Positions 22,083 through 34,010 of a DNA stretch of 64,000 nt are shown piece after piece. Both the position numbers and the translations under genes were made by a program. The notes beneath the pieces are model-generated. The model was given only the letters and a program-made list of their open reading frames with translations. It had not been told where the DNA came from and ran no database searches. Origin of the DNA: Ophiodon elongatus (lineage: Eukaryota; Chordata; Actinopteri; Perciformes; Hexagrammidae); the NCBI GenBank assembly GCA_016806645.1, contig JACSYO010002161.1, positions 335,001 through 399,000 of the forward strand. Reading direction: 5' to 3'. Numbering within the stretch: position 1 is the stretch's first letter; the number at the start of each line of letters is the position of its first letter.

Positions 22083-23074
22083 CATTCATTCATTGCTCGT
22101 TAGCACAGTCTTCCACCAGACTTTTAAAACTAGCGCTGCTAGCTAGTCTCTAGTATGAGCTCCAAACTGCACCAGCTGCAGGGTTTTCACCAGGGAGCAT
22201 GTTCAAGATGCAGGTTTGCCATCTCAGCTAAGAACATCCAAGTGAATCATCAGTTTTGTTGCCTTAAACCTAACGGAGTTGTTTCCTGTGAAGACGGAAG
22301 TTTATTTTGAAAAGACTGCATGCATGCAAGGGGCTGAAATGGCCGCGTGCCGCTGGACCTTTTGTTGGAAAACTTTTCGTCAGCAATCATACGAAGCGTT
22401 GCGTGAGGATAAGGTGACACTGTGACACGTTTGGGCCTTCCCATCCTTTTAGAATGAGCGATGACCTTGCTCAGAGATGTGCTGACGCGCGACAGTTAGC
22501 GGGCCCAGGTGATTGACAATGGACCCCTGAGCATGCTGGGAAACAAGATAAGCTGCAGCCCGGCCTGTTTTGTGGTTCTCAAAAACCGGAGAGAGAGAGA
22601 GGGAGAGAGAGAGGGAAAAAAAGAGGGAGAGAAATTACAGAGAGATTACACGGCGTGAACAGAGCCTGACAGACAGACGGACCCACAGAGGACAGACGGG
22701 GGGAGAACGAGAGTCATTTGCTAGAAATAAAGAGTGACAGGACAGACAGAGCCGTGGAAAAAAGGAGGAGAGAGGAATTATGGGAGTCCTTCTCCTTTCA
22801 CCCTCTCTGCTCATCCGTTATCAGCCATCAGGGTGCTCCATCACTCTGGATAACCATCTTTTCTGAGACACTTTCACTCCCCTCTCTCCGTCTCTGTCAC
22901 TCTCTCCCTTTCCCGCGTCCAGCCGCGGGCGACAAGCGTACATTATTTTTTACTGCGTCGGCCTCACAAGCCCGGTCCAATGCAGTTTGTGGAGCTGTAA
23001 AATAACTGCCCTCCTCGCCCCCCCCACCCTGACAACTTTATGTGATTTAGTCTGTGTGGTTATTACTATGATAA
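22083..23074. other. znrf1: ZNRF1 intron 2, purine-rich patch, otherwise nothing recognised
   Basis: A GA-rich run lies at 22588-22634. No exon or RNA gene recognised. Confidence 0.4.
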
Positions 23075-23091
23075 ACACACACACACACACA

Positions 23092-23179
<88 letters not shown>
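23075..23179. repeat. (CA)n microsatellite
   Basis: About 50 CA units with one CGCG interruption near 23092. Confidence 0.97.
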
Positions 23180-23182
<3 letters not shown>

Positions 23183-25105
23183 TCCTACAAGGTGACCTTC
23201 GGGCTCCAGATCAGACGAACATGTGCTCAGTCTTGAGTCAAACTGGCGGCTTGTCAGTCAGCGAGTTGCCGGGCTCAGCCAGCAGATGCTGGCAGATGCA
23301 GTATCTTCAAGTTATTGTCTTTTTAGCACCAGATTTCTGGGGATGCACCGATGGAGATTGCTGGGTTGTCAGATATACTCTTAATAAACCTGGGTTGTCC
23401 GTCCCAGTATGGTCTACGTGCAGGAAACATGATTGTAATCGCTTTGACAAACATCTGCAGTGATGAACCATTTGTGCACTGAAACATTCTCCTCATTGAG
23501 TAGGTAGATGTGTAGCCTCTAGAAGGGCGTTTTTTTGAAGAAGAAGAAGAATCTTATTCCTGTAAATGTTTTTTTCAAAGGTTGTGACATGCCTTTAGGT
23601 TGTTGAGTTTGTGCTCACACAAAGACAGTAGGCTCGTTCGAGAGGAGCTGCTCCTCGCCTGGAAAGTAGATGAGAGCAGGCGGCAGCAGCAGGGGGCGTG
23701 GACCGCGTTCAAAGAATACACAGGAAGTCAAAGAAACAGTTACTTCCTGTTAGACCCGATCTGTAGGCTAGTGGTAGTAAATATATATTTATGTAGAAAT
23801 GTGCATGTATCGGCATCCTTTGTTCTTTTTATGTATGCCTGTGAAACACATTGCCGCTCGTTTTGATATGTGTTGTATAAATAAGCTTTATTATTATCAA
23901 CCACACAAGATATGTTTTTAGATTAAACCTGAGACTAACAGCATCATAAAAGCATGGAGGACCTCTATTCTAGTCTGTTGCCTTCATTGTGCTTAGGGAA
24001 AACCCAGGGTGGTAACCGAGGCACGTTATAGATACGTGTCATGATACAGGGGCTTTGATTCAATATGTTGTCACACTGTAAGCGAGGCGATAAATATTGC
24101 AATTTTATTTATTTTGTTAAATAACATTTTCAGAAAACGGTCATAAGATATGAGAACTTGTACATACTATTACTTTAAATTTGTAAATAACAAAACACTC
24201 CCTTGTATGATGCTAGCTCTTGTTAGCGTTAGCATGGAGCACAGTAGCCAGTAATCCTCCAGGGACACTTGATTTGCTGTGCCCCTGTAGGATTCACTAA
24301 ACAGCAGCTATCATTACGCAACACTACGGAGTAAAAGACGAGCGGTCACCATATCCAATCAGTCAACCGGTGGTTTGATGCCCAGCGGAGAGGAGAGACA
24401 GGGAGGGACGACCTAACAGAGTAACACATGTCAGCTCGACCCAGACGATCAATACGGCAAAACAAAAGAGCCGGACAGCTAGTTTGTGTTCTGAAGTGTC
24501 GGCATATTCACGTTTTTAAAGTTGTTCTTGTTTTTGTATTTGTCAGATGAAATAATTTAAAAATGGTTAAGGTTATTCTTCCTGCAATGGGCAATGAGTT
24601 GCTCCATTCAGTAAATTGTGCATGAGTGAAGAAGACACCTGTAAGCTGTCCGCTATTAATGCCTTCAAATCAGCCGTTGCATCATTCTTCGGTTCATCCT
24701 CCTCGTCCTCCTTGTCCTCCAAGTCTGAAAACTAGCGGTCAACTCCCTCGTGTGGATCCGCTCAATATTTGTACTAACTGCTGTGTTTTTATTTGGGGGG
24801 GGATGGGGGGGGGGACTGTTCAGCTGTGACGTCTGTCTCTACTGATGCTATGTGTAAACTCATTCTACGACTTTCTATGGTTTTTCCTCAGTCCCCCTCA
24901 TTCATATTCATCCGGTTTGAGAGGGACTAGCTCAACAACACGCGCCGGCCTGTGGACACGCCCACCTCCTCATGAATATTTAATCAGCACAGCAGCATCG
25001 TCAGAAGACTTCGACCCATATGAAAAACCACAGTCACGTTCCAGATATAACCTCCTGCCATGTGAAGAAAAGGGTGCTACAGAAAGAGACAAAAGCCAAC
25101 CTTAC
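23180..25105. other. znrf1: ZNRF1 intron 2, nothing recognised
   Basis: No conserved features seen. Two long G runs lie at 24795-24815. Confidence 0.4.
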
Positions 25106-25201
25106 CATTGTAGGAGAGGCGGGGTTTGCTTAGACACATGATGAAGTGAACTTCCATTTCATTGGACGCCACGGACTTGGAGCAGACAGGACACTTAAAT
25201 C
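25106..25201 (-). CDS. znrf1: ZNRF1 E3 ubiquitin ligase, zinc-finger exon
   Basis: This 96-base exon starts with GA of a split Gly codon and encodes FKCPVCSKSVASNEMEV, then HFIMCLSKPRLSYN, ending with the first G of the next Asp codon. CPVC and HFIMC supply the Cys2-His-Cys ligands of the non-RING zinc finger found just before the RING in the ZNRF family. HFIMCLSKPRLSYN is the ZNRF1 version (ZNRF2 has HLVMCLTKPRITYN). The acceptor is CTTCCTAG (ending 25202) and the donor is AATG/GTAAGG at 25105. The N-terminal exon should lie further right and was not found in the window. Confidence 0.95.
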
Positions 25202-25349
25202 CTAGGAAGAAATACAGACAGACAAATAAATACCTCTTGAATAAATTAATAATGATAATAAATATATGATATAATGTAAAAATTATATTAAAAGCTGCAT
25301 CATGATCTGTGCTTTTAACCCAGCTGACAGCCTATAACATCATTACAAA

Positions 25350-25350
<1 letters not shown>

Positions 25351-25381
<31 letters not shown>
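25351..25381. repeat. (TA)n microsatellite
   Basis: Alternating TA for about 30 bases. Confidence 0.93.
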
Positions 25382-25382
<1 letters not shown>

Positions 25383-25660
25383 AAGGGCATTTTTTAGATC
25401 TCTTTTCATGAAAGAAAGGTGAAAAATGTGTTTGAGATGAAAATGATGGTACACATTTATCTTCCAAGACGATGATGTAAAGTCTCGGAGCCCTGGTGAT
25501 AAATCACCCATCAGCAGGCCGCTTAAGTGTTGCTGTTTTTTCTCCAGGGCCCCTGGATCCCATCTAATGACAAAGCATGACAAACTAGGCGTGCACGCTG
25601 TGATATATAGCACGAAACAGCCCCTCCCCCCTCTGAGTCGCCAACAAAGTCACGGTGGTG

Positions 25661-26115
25661 TCAATTCAATTCAATTCAATTCAATTTATTTTTGTATAGC
25701 CCAAAATCACAAATTACAAATTTGCCTCAGAGGGCTTTACAATCTGCACACAATGACATCCTCTGTCCCAGAACCCCTCATCGACTCAGGAAAAACTCCC
25801 CCAAAAAAACCCCTTTCAGCAGGGAGAAAAATGGAAGAAACTTTCAGGAGAGCAGCAGAGGAGGATCCCTCTCCCAGGATGGACAGAGTACAAAATAGAT
25901 GTCATGTGTACAGAATGAACAGCATAACAGAGTTACAACACGTTCAATTCACATGACAGAAATGATTCATGCAACAGTAGCAGCAGGTGACAGGGAGGAC
26001 CACAGCAGGACGCAGGACCAGGGTCCAGATTTAACCACGATCCACAGAAACCTGCGAGGCGAGAAGGCACAAAGACTTCGGGGATGGAGCAGAGTTAGTA
26101 ATGTGCATGTCAGAT
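25661..26115 (-). mobile_element. LINE 3'-end-type repeat with (TTGAA)n tail
   Basis: In minus orientation the element ends TTTGGGCTATACAAAAATAA followed by TTGAA pentamers, the kind of 3' terminus and microsatellite tail seen in fish CR1/L2-group LINEs. The body contains GCCTCAGAGGGCTTTACAAT and GAGGATCCCTCTCCCAGGAT, phrases I recognise from an abundant percomorph repeat. No reverse transcriptase is present, so it is 5' truncated. Confidence 0.65.
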
Positions 26116-27693
26116 GTTTGAATGCGGCGCCATTCAACGCCGGTGATGTTTTACATGTCTTCACTGTGACTTTAGAAGCAGCTAAAAGGCTCTGGCGCTA
26201 ACAACTACTAAAATCAAGTGTGAACCAAAATTTGAAGGAAAACTAATGAAATGTGTATTGAGGGGTTAAATATTTTTTTTCCCCATTATTCTGACACATC
26301 CATTAAATTAGTGAGGATTCTAGCTGCTGCATATACAATGAATCTAAAAGTCGGCACGATAATAATCAGAGATGAACACCGGCAACACAACATAATGAAA
26401 GAAGGAACTTCTACTGAACGGAACACATTGCCCTTCAATCTGGTGAATGGTTGTGTTTGAGCTTTTTACAGCTACTTTGTTGGGTTGTACAGGAACCGTG
26501 CTAACGGGGGTCTTTCAGCCGAATGCTCCATGGTCGCTCGTAGTGACTTAGGAAATGATTGGCATAGATCAGTGGTTCCCAAACCTTTTCTGTCAAGCCC
26601 CCCTCTGATGATATAGGAATATTGTAAGCCCCCGCACCGCACCCGACCCCACCCACCCCAAATGGGTCGTACTTTCTTTGTTTTGAATTAATTTCATTAT
26701 AATATATAAACTCTATAAAATATTTGTTTTTCTTTCTAAAATAAGTACTTATCACTTCACTTTTGCCCTTCAAAGTTTATTGTTCAGTTTGTGTTACTGA
26801 AAAAAAATAGCAATAATAAAATCAATTTCCAAAAAGATTGGACTTTCCTAAAAGAATATATTTATATTTTCAAGTAAAATTAACTTCAAATGTTAAAATG
26901 TAAGTTGGGAACAGTGCAACACTTACATCTCCCTATTTAACAGTAGGTTTTTCAAACTGAATTAGTGTGCAAGAAAATAAAAAGCCTCCATAAAGAATAA
27001 TGATCAAAGACAAGATGTGCAAGTTACTCAGTGCTTTCTCTGCATATATCACATTATGCATAGACACATTCCTATTCCTATATGTCAATTGCTTTCTGAC
27101 ATATTCATTTGTAAACTTAATTTCTTTTAACTGCAAACAACGTATATTTCCCCACATTTAACAGCAGGTTCTCTCAAACAGGAAAATAACATATCCAGCA
27201 ATGATTGATGTGGATGTACTTTGTTCTGATGCTTGCAATAAAAGCTATTTGTGACATAGTGGGCTTCATACTGTCTGCCGCCAGTATTTTAAGACACACA
27301 ACACACTGGGGTCTCTCTTCTTGGCCGACCGTAGTGCTGGTAAAGGGATAGATGTGCCTCCTTATAGTTTCTTGCTTTTACCGGTTTTTGTGCCATTGTT
27401 GTGGTGGTGGTGGCGTCGCCTGTTACAGCTGTAACAGACTTTATACCAGTCACAAATCTGTCCATCTTAGTCCATCGCTTCCTTTCTATCTCTTATCTTT
27501 TTTATTCTCTCTCTCTCTCTCTCTCTGTGTTTTACTGTGTGTCTCTCTCACTAGTCGATCTGTAACATGAGCCGCTCTGGGGGGGCGTGGTTGGAACACA
27601 GTGCATGTCACGTCGGTTCCGCTTGATTTATTTTTATTTTGTTTTTATTTCTTAGGTGCAACCATATGATATAGTGCCCTATCTTTAAAAACT
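26116..27693. other. znrf1: ZNRF1 intron 1, nothing recognised
   Basis: AT-rich. A short (CT)n run lies at 27508-27527. No gene or element recognised. Confidence 0.4.
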
Positions 27694-27706
27694 TGTTTGC
27701 AATTGT

Positions 27707-28042
27707 CCATCCATCCATCCATTATCCGAACCGCTTATCCTATTTAGGGTCGATCCCAGCTGACATTGGGTGAAGGCAGGGTTCACCTGGTCAGAGTTCA
27801 CCTGGACAGGTCACCAGTTCATCTCAGGGCACATATAGACAGACAAACATTCACTCTCACATTTACACCTACAGGCCATTTAGAGTTCAATTAACACAAG
27901 CTGCATGTCTTCGGAATATGGGAGGAAGCCGGAGAACTCGGAGGGAACCCACGCTGCCATGGGGAGAACATGCAAACTCCACACAGTGGGACCGCCCAGA
28001 CCGGGAACCGAACCCTGGCCCCTCTTGCTGTGAGATGACAGG
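27707..28042 (-). mobile_element. tRNA-derived SINE (Mermaid/DANA-like) with perfect target-site duplication
   Basis: In minus orientation it has a tRNA-like head with B box GGTTCGGTTCCC, the conserved body GTGTGGAGTTTGCATGTTCT, CATGCAGCTTGTGTTAATTG and CCTGAGATGAACTGGTGACC, and a (GGAT)n tail. It is flanked by the 13-base direct repeat TGTTTGCAATTGT at 27694-27706 and 28043-28055. Complete insertion. Confidence 0.88.
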
Positions 28043-28249
28043 TGTTTGCAATTGTATTTGTTATAATTTTATTTTATATGGTTTTACTGGTGTGTGTGTG
28101 TGTGTGGGGGGCAGGGGGGAGGGGGGGGAACCACTGGCGTAGATTATAAATACAGATGAGTGTGTATTTAAAATGGGTTAAAGTCAAATTGAAGGCTTTT
28201 ACGAGGAAACCTACATCTTCAGTCACCACGAGCAACCACGACGCTGAGA

Positions 28250-28765
28250 CCACAGACTATATAGTAAGTGGACGTAGTCATCGTCACGTCTCTCATTGGT
28301 TTGAGGATTGATGTTATGAAACCTTGATGTCGGCGATTTTGCCATCACCATCTTGGATTACCCCGTTGCCATGTTGTTGTTTTTTTTGCCACCAATGAAC
28401 AGAAGTTTCCATATTTGGAATGTGGAGGAGTGACAGTGACACTGTATACGTCTCTGGTAGCGGCAGCGACCTGTCAATCACAGTAAGCCCGCCCTAAAGC
28501 ATACACTGCTTTAAGGTCTGTCTGACTCTAAATGGACCATCATTTACTAAATGAACATCATGCTGTATTGAAGAATACTTGAAACTAGAGATTGAGACCA
28601 TAAACTCATGTTTACAATATTTACTGAGGGAATAAATCAAGAGAGAAGTAGAGTCATTTTCTCATAGACTTCTATACAACCAGAGGAGTCGCTCTCTGGT
28701 GGACACTACAGAGAATGCAGCTTTAAGACACCTGCATCGGCATCACTCGGCAGAACCGGAGGTTG
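28250..28765 (+). repeat. Dispersed 0.4-0.5 kb repeat family, copy 3
   Basis: Full-length copy from ACTATATAGTAAGTGGACGT to GAATGCAGCTTTAAG and beyond. All internal blocks are present in order. The terminal CTCF-like core is mutated here (GGGGG changed to GAGAG). Confidence 0.82.
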
Positions 28766-28901
28766 CCGCCTGGCTGAGAGTCAGCAGTTAAACACCATTA
28801 ACCAGCACTAATGTTAGCTAGTGAAGCTAGCAAGCGGAGGTTTGCCACTACTGTTGGAGCAGCTGTGATCTGCAGAGGTTCTAACCAAACTCCTAGACAT
28901 C

Positions 28902-30849
28902 CATCCATCCATCCATCCATCCATCCATTTTCCTCCGCTTATCCAGGGTCGGGTCGCGGTGGCAGCAGGCCTAGCAGGCCGACCCAGGCTTCCCTCTCAC
29001 CCGCAACACGTTCCAGCTCGTTCTGGGGGATCCCGAGGCGTTCCCAGGCCAGCTGGGAGATATAATCCCTCCAGCGTGTCCTGGGTCTTCCCCGGGGCCT
29101 CCTACCAGTTGGGCGTGCCTGGAAAACCTCTAACGGGAGGCGTCCAGGAGGCATCCTGATCAGATGCCCGAACCACCTCAGCTGACTCCTTTCGATACGA
29201 AGGAGTAGCGCCTCAACTCCAAGTTCCCTCCTGATGTCCGAGCTCCTTACCCTATCTCTAAGGCTGAGCCCGGCCACCCTACGGAGAAAACTCATTTCGG
29301 CCGCTTGTATCCGAGACCTCGTTCTTTCGGTCACGACCCAGAGTTCGTGACCAGAGGGTCGGAACGTAGACCGCCCGGAATTGAGAGCTTTGCCTTCCGG
29401 CTCAGCTCCCTCTTCACCAAGACGGTCCGGTGCAGCGCCTGTTTTACTGCTGCAGCCGCACCGATCCGCCGGTCGATCTCCCGCTCCATCTTACCCTCAC
29501 TCGTGAACAAGACCCCGAGATACTTGAACTTCTTCGCTTGTGGCAGGCACTGCGTCCCCACCCGGAGGGAGCAATCCACCGGTTTCCGGCAGAGCACCAT
29601 GGCCTCGGATTTGGATGTGCTTACCCTCATCCCCGCCGTGTCACACTCGGCTGCAAATCGCCCCAGTGAATGCTGGAGGTCATGGTCCGAAGAGGCTAAC
29701 AGGACCACATCATCTGCGAACAGCAGAGAGGCGATCCCGAGACCCCCGAACCCGACGTTCTCCTCCCCCCGGCTACGCCTAGATACCCTGTCCGTGAAAG
29801 TCACGAACAGGACCGGTGATAAAGGGCAGCCCTGGCGGAGGCCAACACCCACCGGGAACGCGTCTGACTTATTGCCGAGAATACGAACACAGCTCCTACT
29901 GCAGTCGTACAGAGACCGGATGGCCCGTTGTAACGGGTCCGGCACCCCATACTCCCGCAGCACCCCCCACAAAAACCCCCGAGGGACCCGGTCAAAGGCC
30001 TTCTCCAAGTCCACAAAACACATGTAGACTGGTTGGGCAAACTCCCAGAGCCCCTCCAGTAGTCTTGCGAGGGTAAAGAGCTGGTCCACTGTTCCACGAC
30101 CGGGACGGAATCCGCACTGCTCCTCTTGAATCCGAGGTTCGACAATCGGTCGGAGCCTCCTTTCCAGAACCCTGGCATACACTTTCCCCGGGAGGCTGAG
30201 TAGTGTGATACCCCGATAATTCGAGCACACTCTCCGGTCCCCCTTTTTGAAAATGGGAACCACCACCCCGGTCTGCCAGTCCATGGGCACTGTTCCCGAC
30301 CCCCATGCGACATTGAAAAGGCGTGTCAGCCAAGACAGCCCAACAACGTCCAGCACCTTCAGCATCTCAGGGCGAATCTCATCCACCCCCGGCGCCTTGC
30401 CACCAAGGAGCTTATTGACTACCTTAGTAGCCTCTGCCAAGGATATGGATGTGACCCCCCCCAAGTCTTCAGGCGCTGCCTCCTCTCTAGAGGACATGTT
30501 GGCCGGGTTTAGGAGTTCCTCAAAGTGCTCTTTCCACCGCCCGACGATGTCCCCCGTCCGGGTCAGCAGTTCCCCCCCCGTGCTGAGCACAGCCTGGGGT
30601 AAGCCCTGCTTTCCCTTCCTGAGCCGTCGGATGGTTTGCCAGAACTTCCTTGAGGCCAACCGAAAGTCCTTCTCCATGGCCTCCCGAACTCCTCCCATGC
30701 CCGAGTTTTAGCGTCCGCGACCACCGCAGCTGCAGCCCTTTTGGCCTGCCGGTACCTCTCAGCTGTTTCAGGAGACCCCCGAGCCAACCAGGCCCGAAAG
30801 GCCTCCTTCTTCAGTTTGACGGCTTCCCTCACCCCCGGTGTCCACCACC
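28902..30849 (-). mobile_element. RTE-clade (Rex3-like) LINE, 5' truncated, with 14-bp target-site duplication
   Basis: Minus-strand frames encode a large part of a non-LTR retrotransposon ORF: an upstream linker (WWTPGVREAVKLKKEAFRAW), then reverse transcriptase with CSNYRGITLLSLPGKVYARV, QCGFRPGRGTVDQLFTL, FVDLEKAFDRVPRG, GLRQGCPLSPVLF and the catalytic LLFADDVVLL. The C-terminal part follows (MSFLRRVAGLSLRDRVRSSD, RGRPRTRWRDYISQLAWERL). The 3' tail is (GGAT)n. The 14-base direct repeat AACTCCTAGACATC flanks it at 28888-28901 and 30850-30863. The endonuclease half is absent. Frame breaks occur near 30700 (a G run one base short) and near 29340-29380 (small deletions), so it is not functional. 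RTE/Rex3 assignment rests on motif style and the GATG-type tail. Confidence 0.88.
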
Positions 30850-32165
30850 AACTCCTAGACATCGTTATCAAAAGTTACATTCCATCAAATGTAACGGTAG
30901 ATGTATAAAACACACACTTCAAACGCACACTTCTTAGGACAGCTTGGATTCCATGTGACCATGACAACAGAACTCCCCCGAACTTTAAGGTAACTAACTA
31001 ACTAAAGATGTTTTTCTGCCTAACCCTAAGCCAACCTTACCCATAGCGTTGTCACATCATATATGTCAACAGTGATTTGTCACGGTTTTGGAAGAAACGA
31101 TGGGCAACAAAACTCATCCAACTTTAAGGTAATTAACTTACTAAGATGTTTCACACATGGGGTCACACATACACAGGACTTTCACCCAGGAGACCGCCGT
31201 TCATGTGAAACCAACTTAACGTTGACTTATAACTTGACTATGGTTTTGTTACTTAAATTGCATACTTGACTGACGCCAGTTACGTAAGAAACGCACATAT
31301 CTTTCATAATAAACATTAATCTTACAACACAACACCACCTCAACCTCACTAGATTTTGAAGAAGTAAGTAAACCTACACTGAAAGTTTACTTTGAAAAGA
31401 CACTGCAACAAGTGGAAAGTGACATGTTGTCCCTGACACGAGAGGGGAACCTAGAGCGTCATAGGCTGAAGTTCAGGGCCTCTGACCAGACATGTGTTGA
31501 GACGAGCTGGGAGTGAGAGTGTGTTGCCCTCACACATTTACACACACTACCTTGGTTGCTTTATAATGCCCCCCGTGCTGTTTTGATGGGACCCATTAGG
31601 CCTAACTATATTAGTTTAACACATAACAGATAATTACATCAACCGCTTGGCCACATGAGCTGAGTTTGCACACAGCTGATCACAGACCCAACTGCTCTGT
31701 GTTCAGGAAGCCGTCTGGTGAAAACTCTAAGCAGAGCGCCAGCGTTACACCGATTGGGATAGCAGGTTATAGATATATACTTCCAAAGTTATGAGACCTA
31801 CAAGCTCTAGGAAAAAAATATTTAGTTTTCAAACCTTGATCCACAGAAGCCCTTACAGCACAACTTTTAGTTTTTCACAGACTTTAGGGTAACTATGATT
31901 ACAGCGTCTCCACTGAAGGCTGAAGTGAAATATAACTGTTATAACTGACTCCAGACTATTTCCCCCCCCAAAGCGTGCCAACAAATCATTTCAACTGTCC
32001 TGAAGTCACTGTAAACCATCCACAATATCCTAATGTTAGTCATCTCAAGTGGTTATTTGCATAAAAACACACAACTCAAATGATCATATATAAATTATTA
32101 TATTTGTATTGAAAAATAAAAAAACTCCATCAGTGGTGTGTTATTTGTATATTCGAAAGGCAAAT

Positions 32166-32166
<1 letters not shown>

Positions 32167-32210
<44 letters not shown>

Positions 32211-32225
32211 CACACACACACACAC
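32167..32225. repeat. (CA)n microsatellite
   Basis: About 29 units with one CG interruption near 32204. Confidence 0.96.
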
Positions 32226-32389
32226 GGGCACCTGACCCACTTTTCCTTTGACTGCTATTTTCAGATGCTCCATAGGGACGAGTAGAGGGAGAGATGGAGG
32301 AAATGAGTGAAAAAGAGGTGCAGAAGGAAGGTGAGAGAGTCCAGGCATTTGAGGAGGAATGAAGGGTTACGATACATGGTCCAGCAGGG

Positions 32390-32391
<2 letters not shown>

Positions 32392-32450
<59 letters not shown>
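32392..32450. repeat. (TG)n microsatellite
   Basis: About 29 uninterrupted units, complementary to the (CA)n tract 166 bases to the left. Confidence 0.96.
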
Positions 32451-32451
<1 letters not shown>

Positions 32452-32580
32452 ATTTGCTTTTCGACTCAGCCAAGCACCACAAATCCTTGAGGACTTTTCA
32501 TATCCAAGGAGCGCTTAAGGTCAGATAGGGACGAAAATAAATCAAAGGAGTGGATCATAAATTAATTATAGCGGTGCCTA

Positions 32581-32611
<31 letters not shown>

Positions 32612-33754
32612 CTGAGCAACTTGTGCCAGTAATCCTGCACCGCACAATACTGTGCAGATATGGTTTATGTCGAATTGGTACATTTCTCTCAGGCGTGTTT
32701 CTTGACTGTCATCGCTGTGGACTGCAGGAGAAGTCTTCCCTCTGACGATCACCAGCGCCGGGCCACTCTGGACCAGACGACACCGAAGAGAGCCTGACTG
32801 ACTGCTGCTGAGACCCATTCCATGTCCCATTTTGAAGTGTGTGTCTGCGCCTCCATCAACATGTTGAGATGAAAAAGGGAGATGGTTTTTCTGTGGTGCT
32901 CTTTGTCATTTAGGCTAATCAAATTTGTTTTGTTTTTTAAATAAAAAATCTTAATAATATTTGTAAAAAGCCAGTGGATAGAGTGGACACTTTGACAAAC
33001 TAAATGTGGTTATGTTATTGATTATTTTTTTACTGAAATATGCTGCTAAACCTTGAAGTTTTTTTGTCTTTTACATCAATATATATATATGGCTTCTTCT
33101 TTGGATGATAAGTGACAATGACAACAATGACACTGACATAAACCTGTGTACTCATGTATATATTGCTGCTGTTTTGTATTCATTGCTATATTTGTTATAC
33201 ATTTGATATATTTTTCAATTTTAAGTTTGACTGTTGTCTTTAAATCAAATGTCAGTGGAGGACATTGAAGCTCTACCTAGTCTACTCCATCCGTCCCTTG
33301 TCTGTACCTCCTCATCATCGTCAAGACAGCTGCTTCGGTGTGTCGGTGCATGTTGTTTTCGTGTTGCATGTTGTTTTCGTTTCTGATAAACCGTTTCTTA
33401 TTCTGACCATTTTTAGCTATTTAAGCTAGGGTTGGTAATGTTGAGAAACCTTACTGGAGAACGCTAGATTTAAAAAACAGCCAACGTAAATCAAGTGAGA
33501 AAGCCTCCAAGTCCTCAACACTGACGGCCAGTCCCTTCAGGCCTCCCTCCAGAGCCCCGCCCCCAAAATGATCATTATGAACTTAAACAACAAACACGGC
33601 AGCTGTTAAGCTAGCAGCTTGTGGTGACAAGCAATGAGTGAACGGGCAGAATAGGCAGAGGCAGGAATGACATCCAACCCTTTCATTCGGCCTTATTACA
33701 GTCCTGACCAGATTGTTTTTGTCTTTTTTTGTCAGATTTTATCAATTACTGTTA

Positions 33755-34010
33755 ATAAATGGTAAATGGACCTGTATTTGTATAGCGCTTTTCTAGTCTT
33801 CCGACCACTGAAAGCACTTTAACACTACATTCAATTCAATTTATTTTTGTATAGCCTGATGATGTATAATGTATACATGACATCATCCACCCATTCATAC
33901 ACTGATGGGAGGGGCTAAGGTGCCATCTGCCCATCAGGAGTAGCTACCATTCACACAGGAGCAATTTGGGGTTAAGTGTCTTGCCCAAGGACACATCGAC
34001 ATGGGCTAGC
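33755..34010 (-). mobile_element. tRNA-derived SINE, copy 2 (head missing), with nested insertion
   Basis: Matches copies at 20543 and 41491 from the CCATTTACCATTTA end through the CTTGGGCAAGACACTTAACC block, then stops before the tRNA-like head. A roughly 45-base insertion at about 33831-33877 carries TTCAATTCAATTTATTTTTG, the terminus of the LINE repeat seen at 25661. Confidence 0.75.

Larger units (their letters stand above)
30864..33754. other. znrf1: ZNRF1 intron 1, microsatellites only
   Basis: Contains (CA)n at 32167-32225, (TG)n at 32392-32450 and (TG)n at 32583-32610. No gene recognised. Confidence 0.45.

Noticed and set aside
21790..22153. 127-codon Leu-Pro-Val-Tyr-rich open frame
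   Set aside because: Translation of a CTGT/CTAC/CTAT microsatellite; no domain.
29305..30711. Long plus-strand open frames (up to 240 codons)
   Set aside because: They are antisense to the RTE reverse transcriptase; low stop density comes from the GC-rich coding strand.
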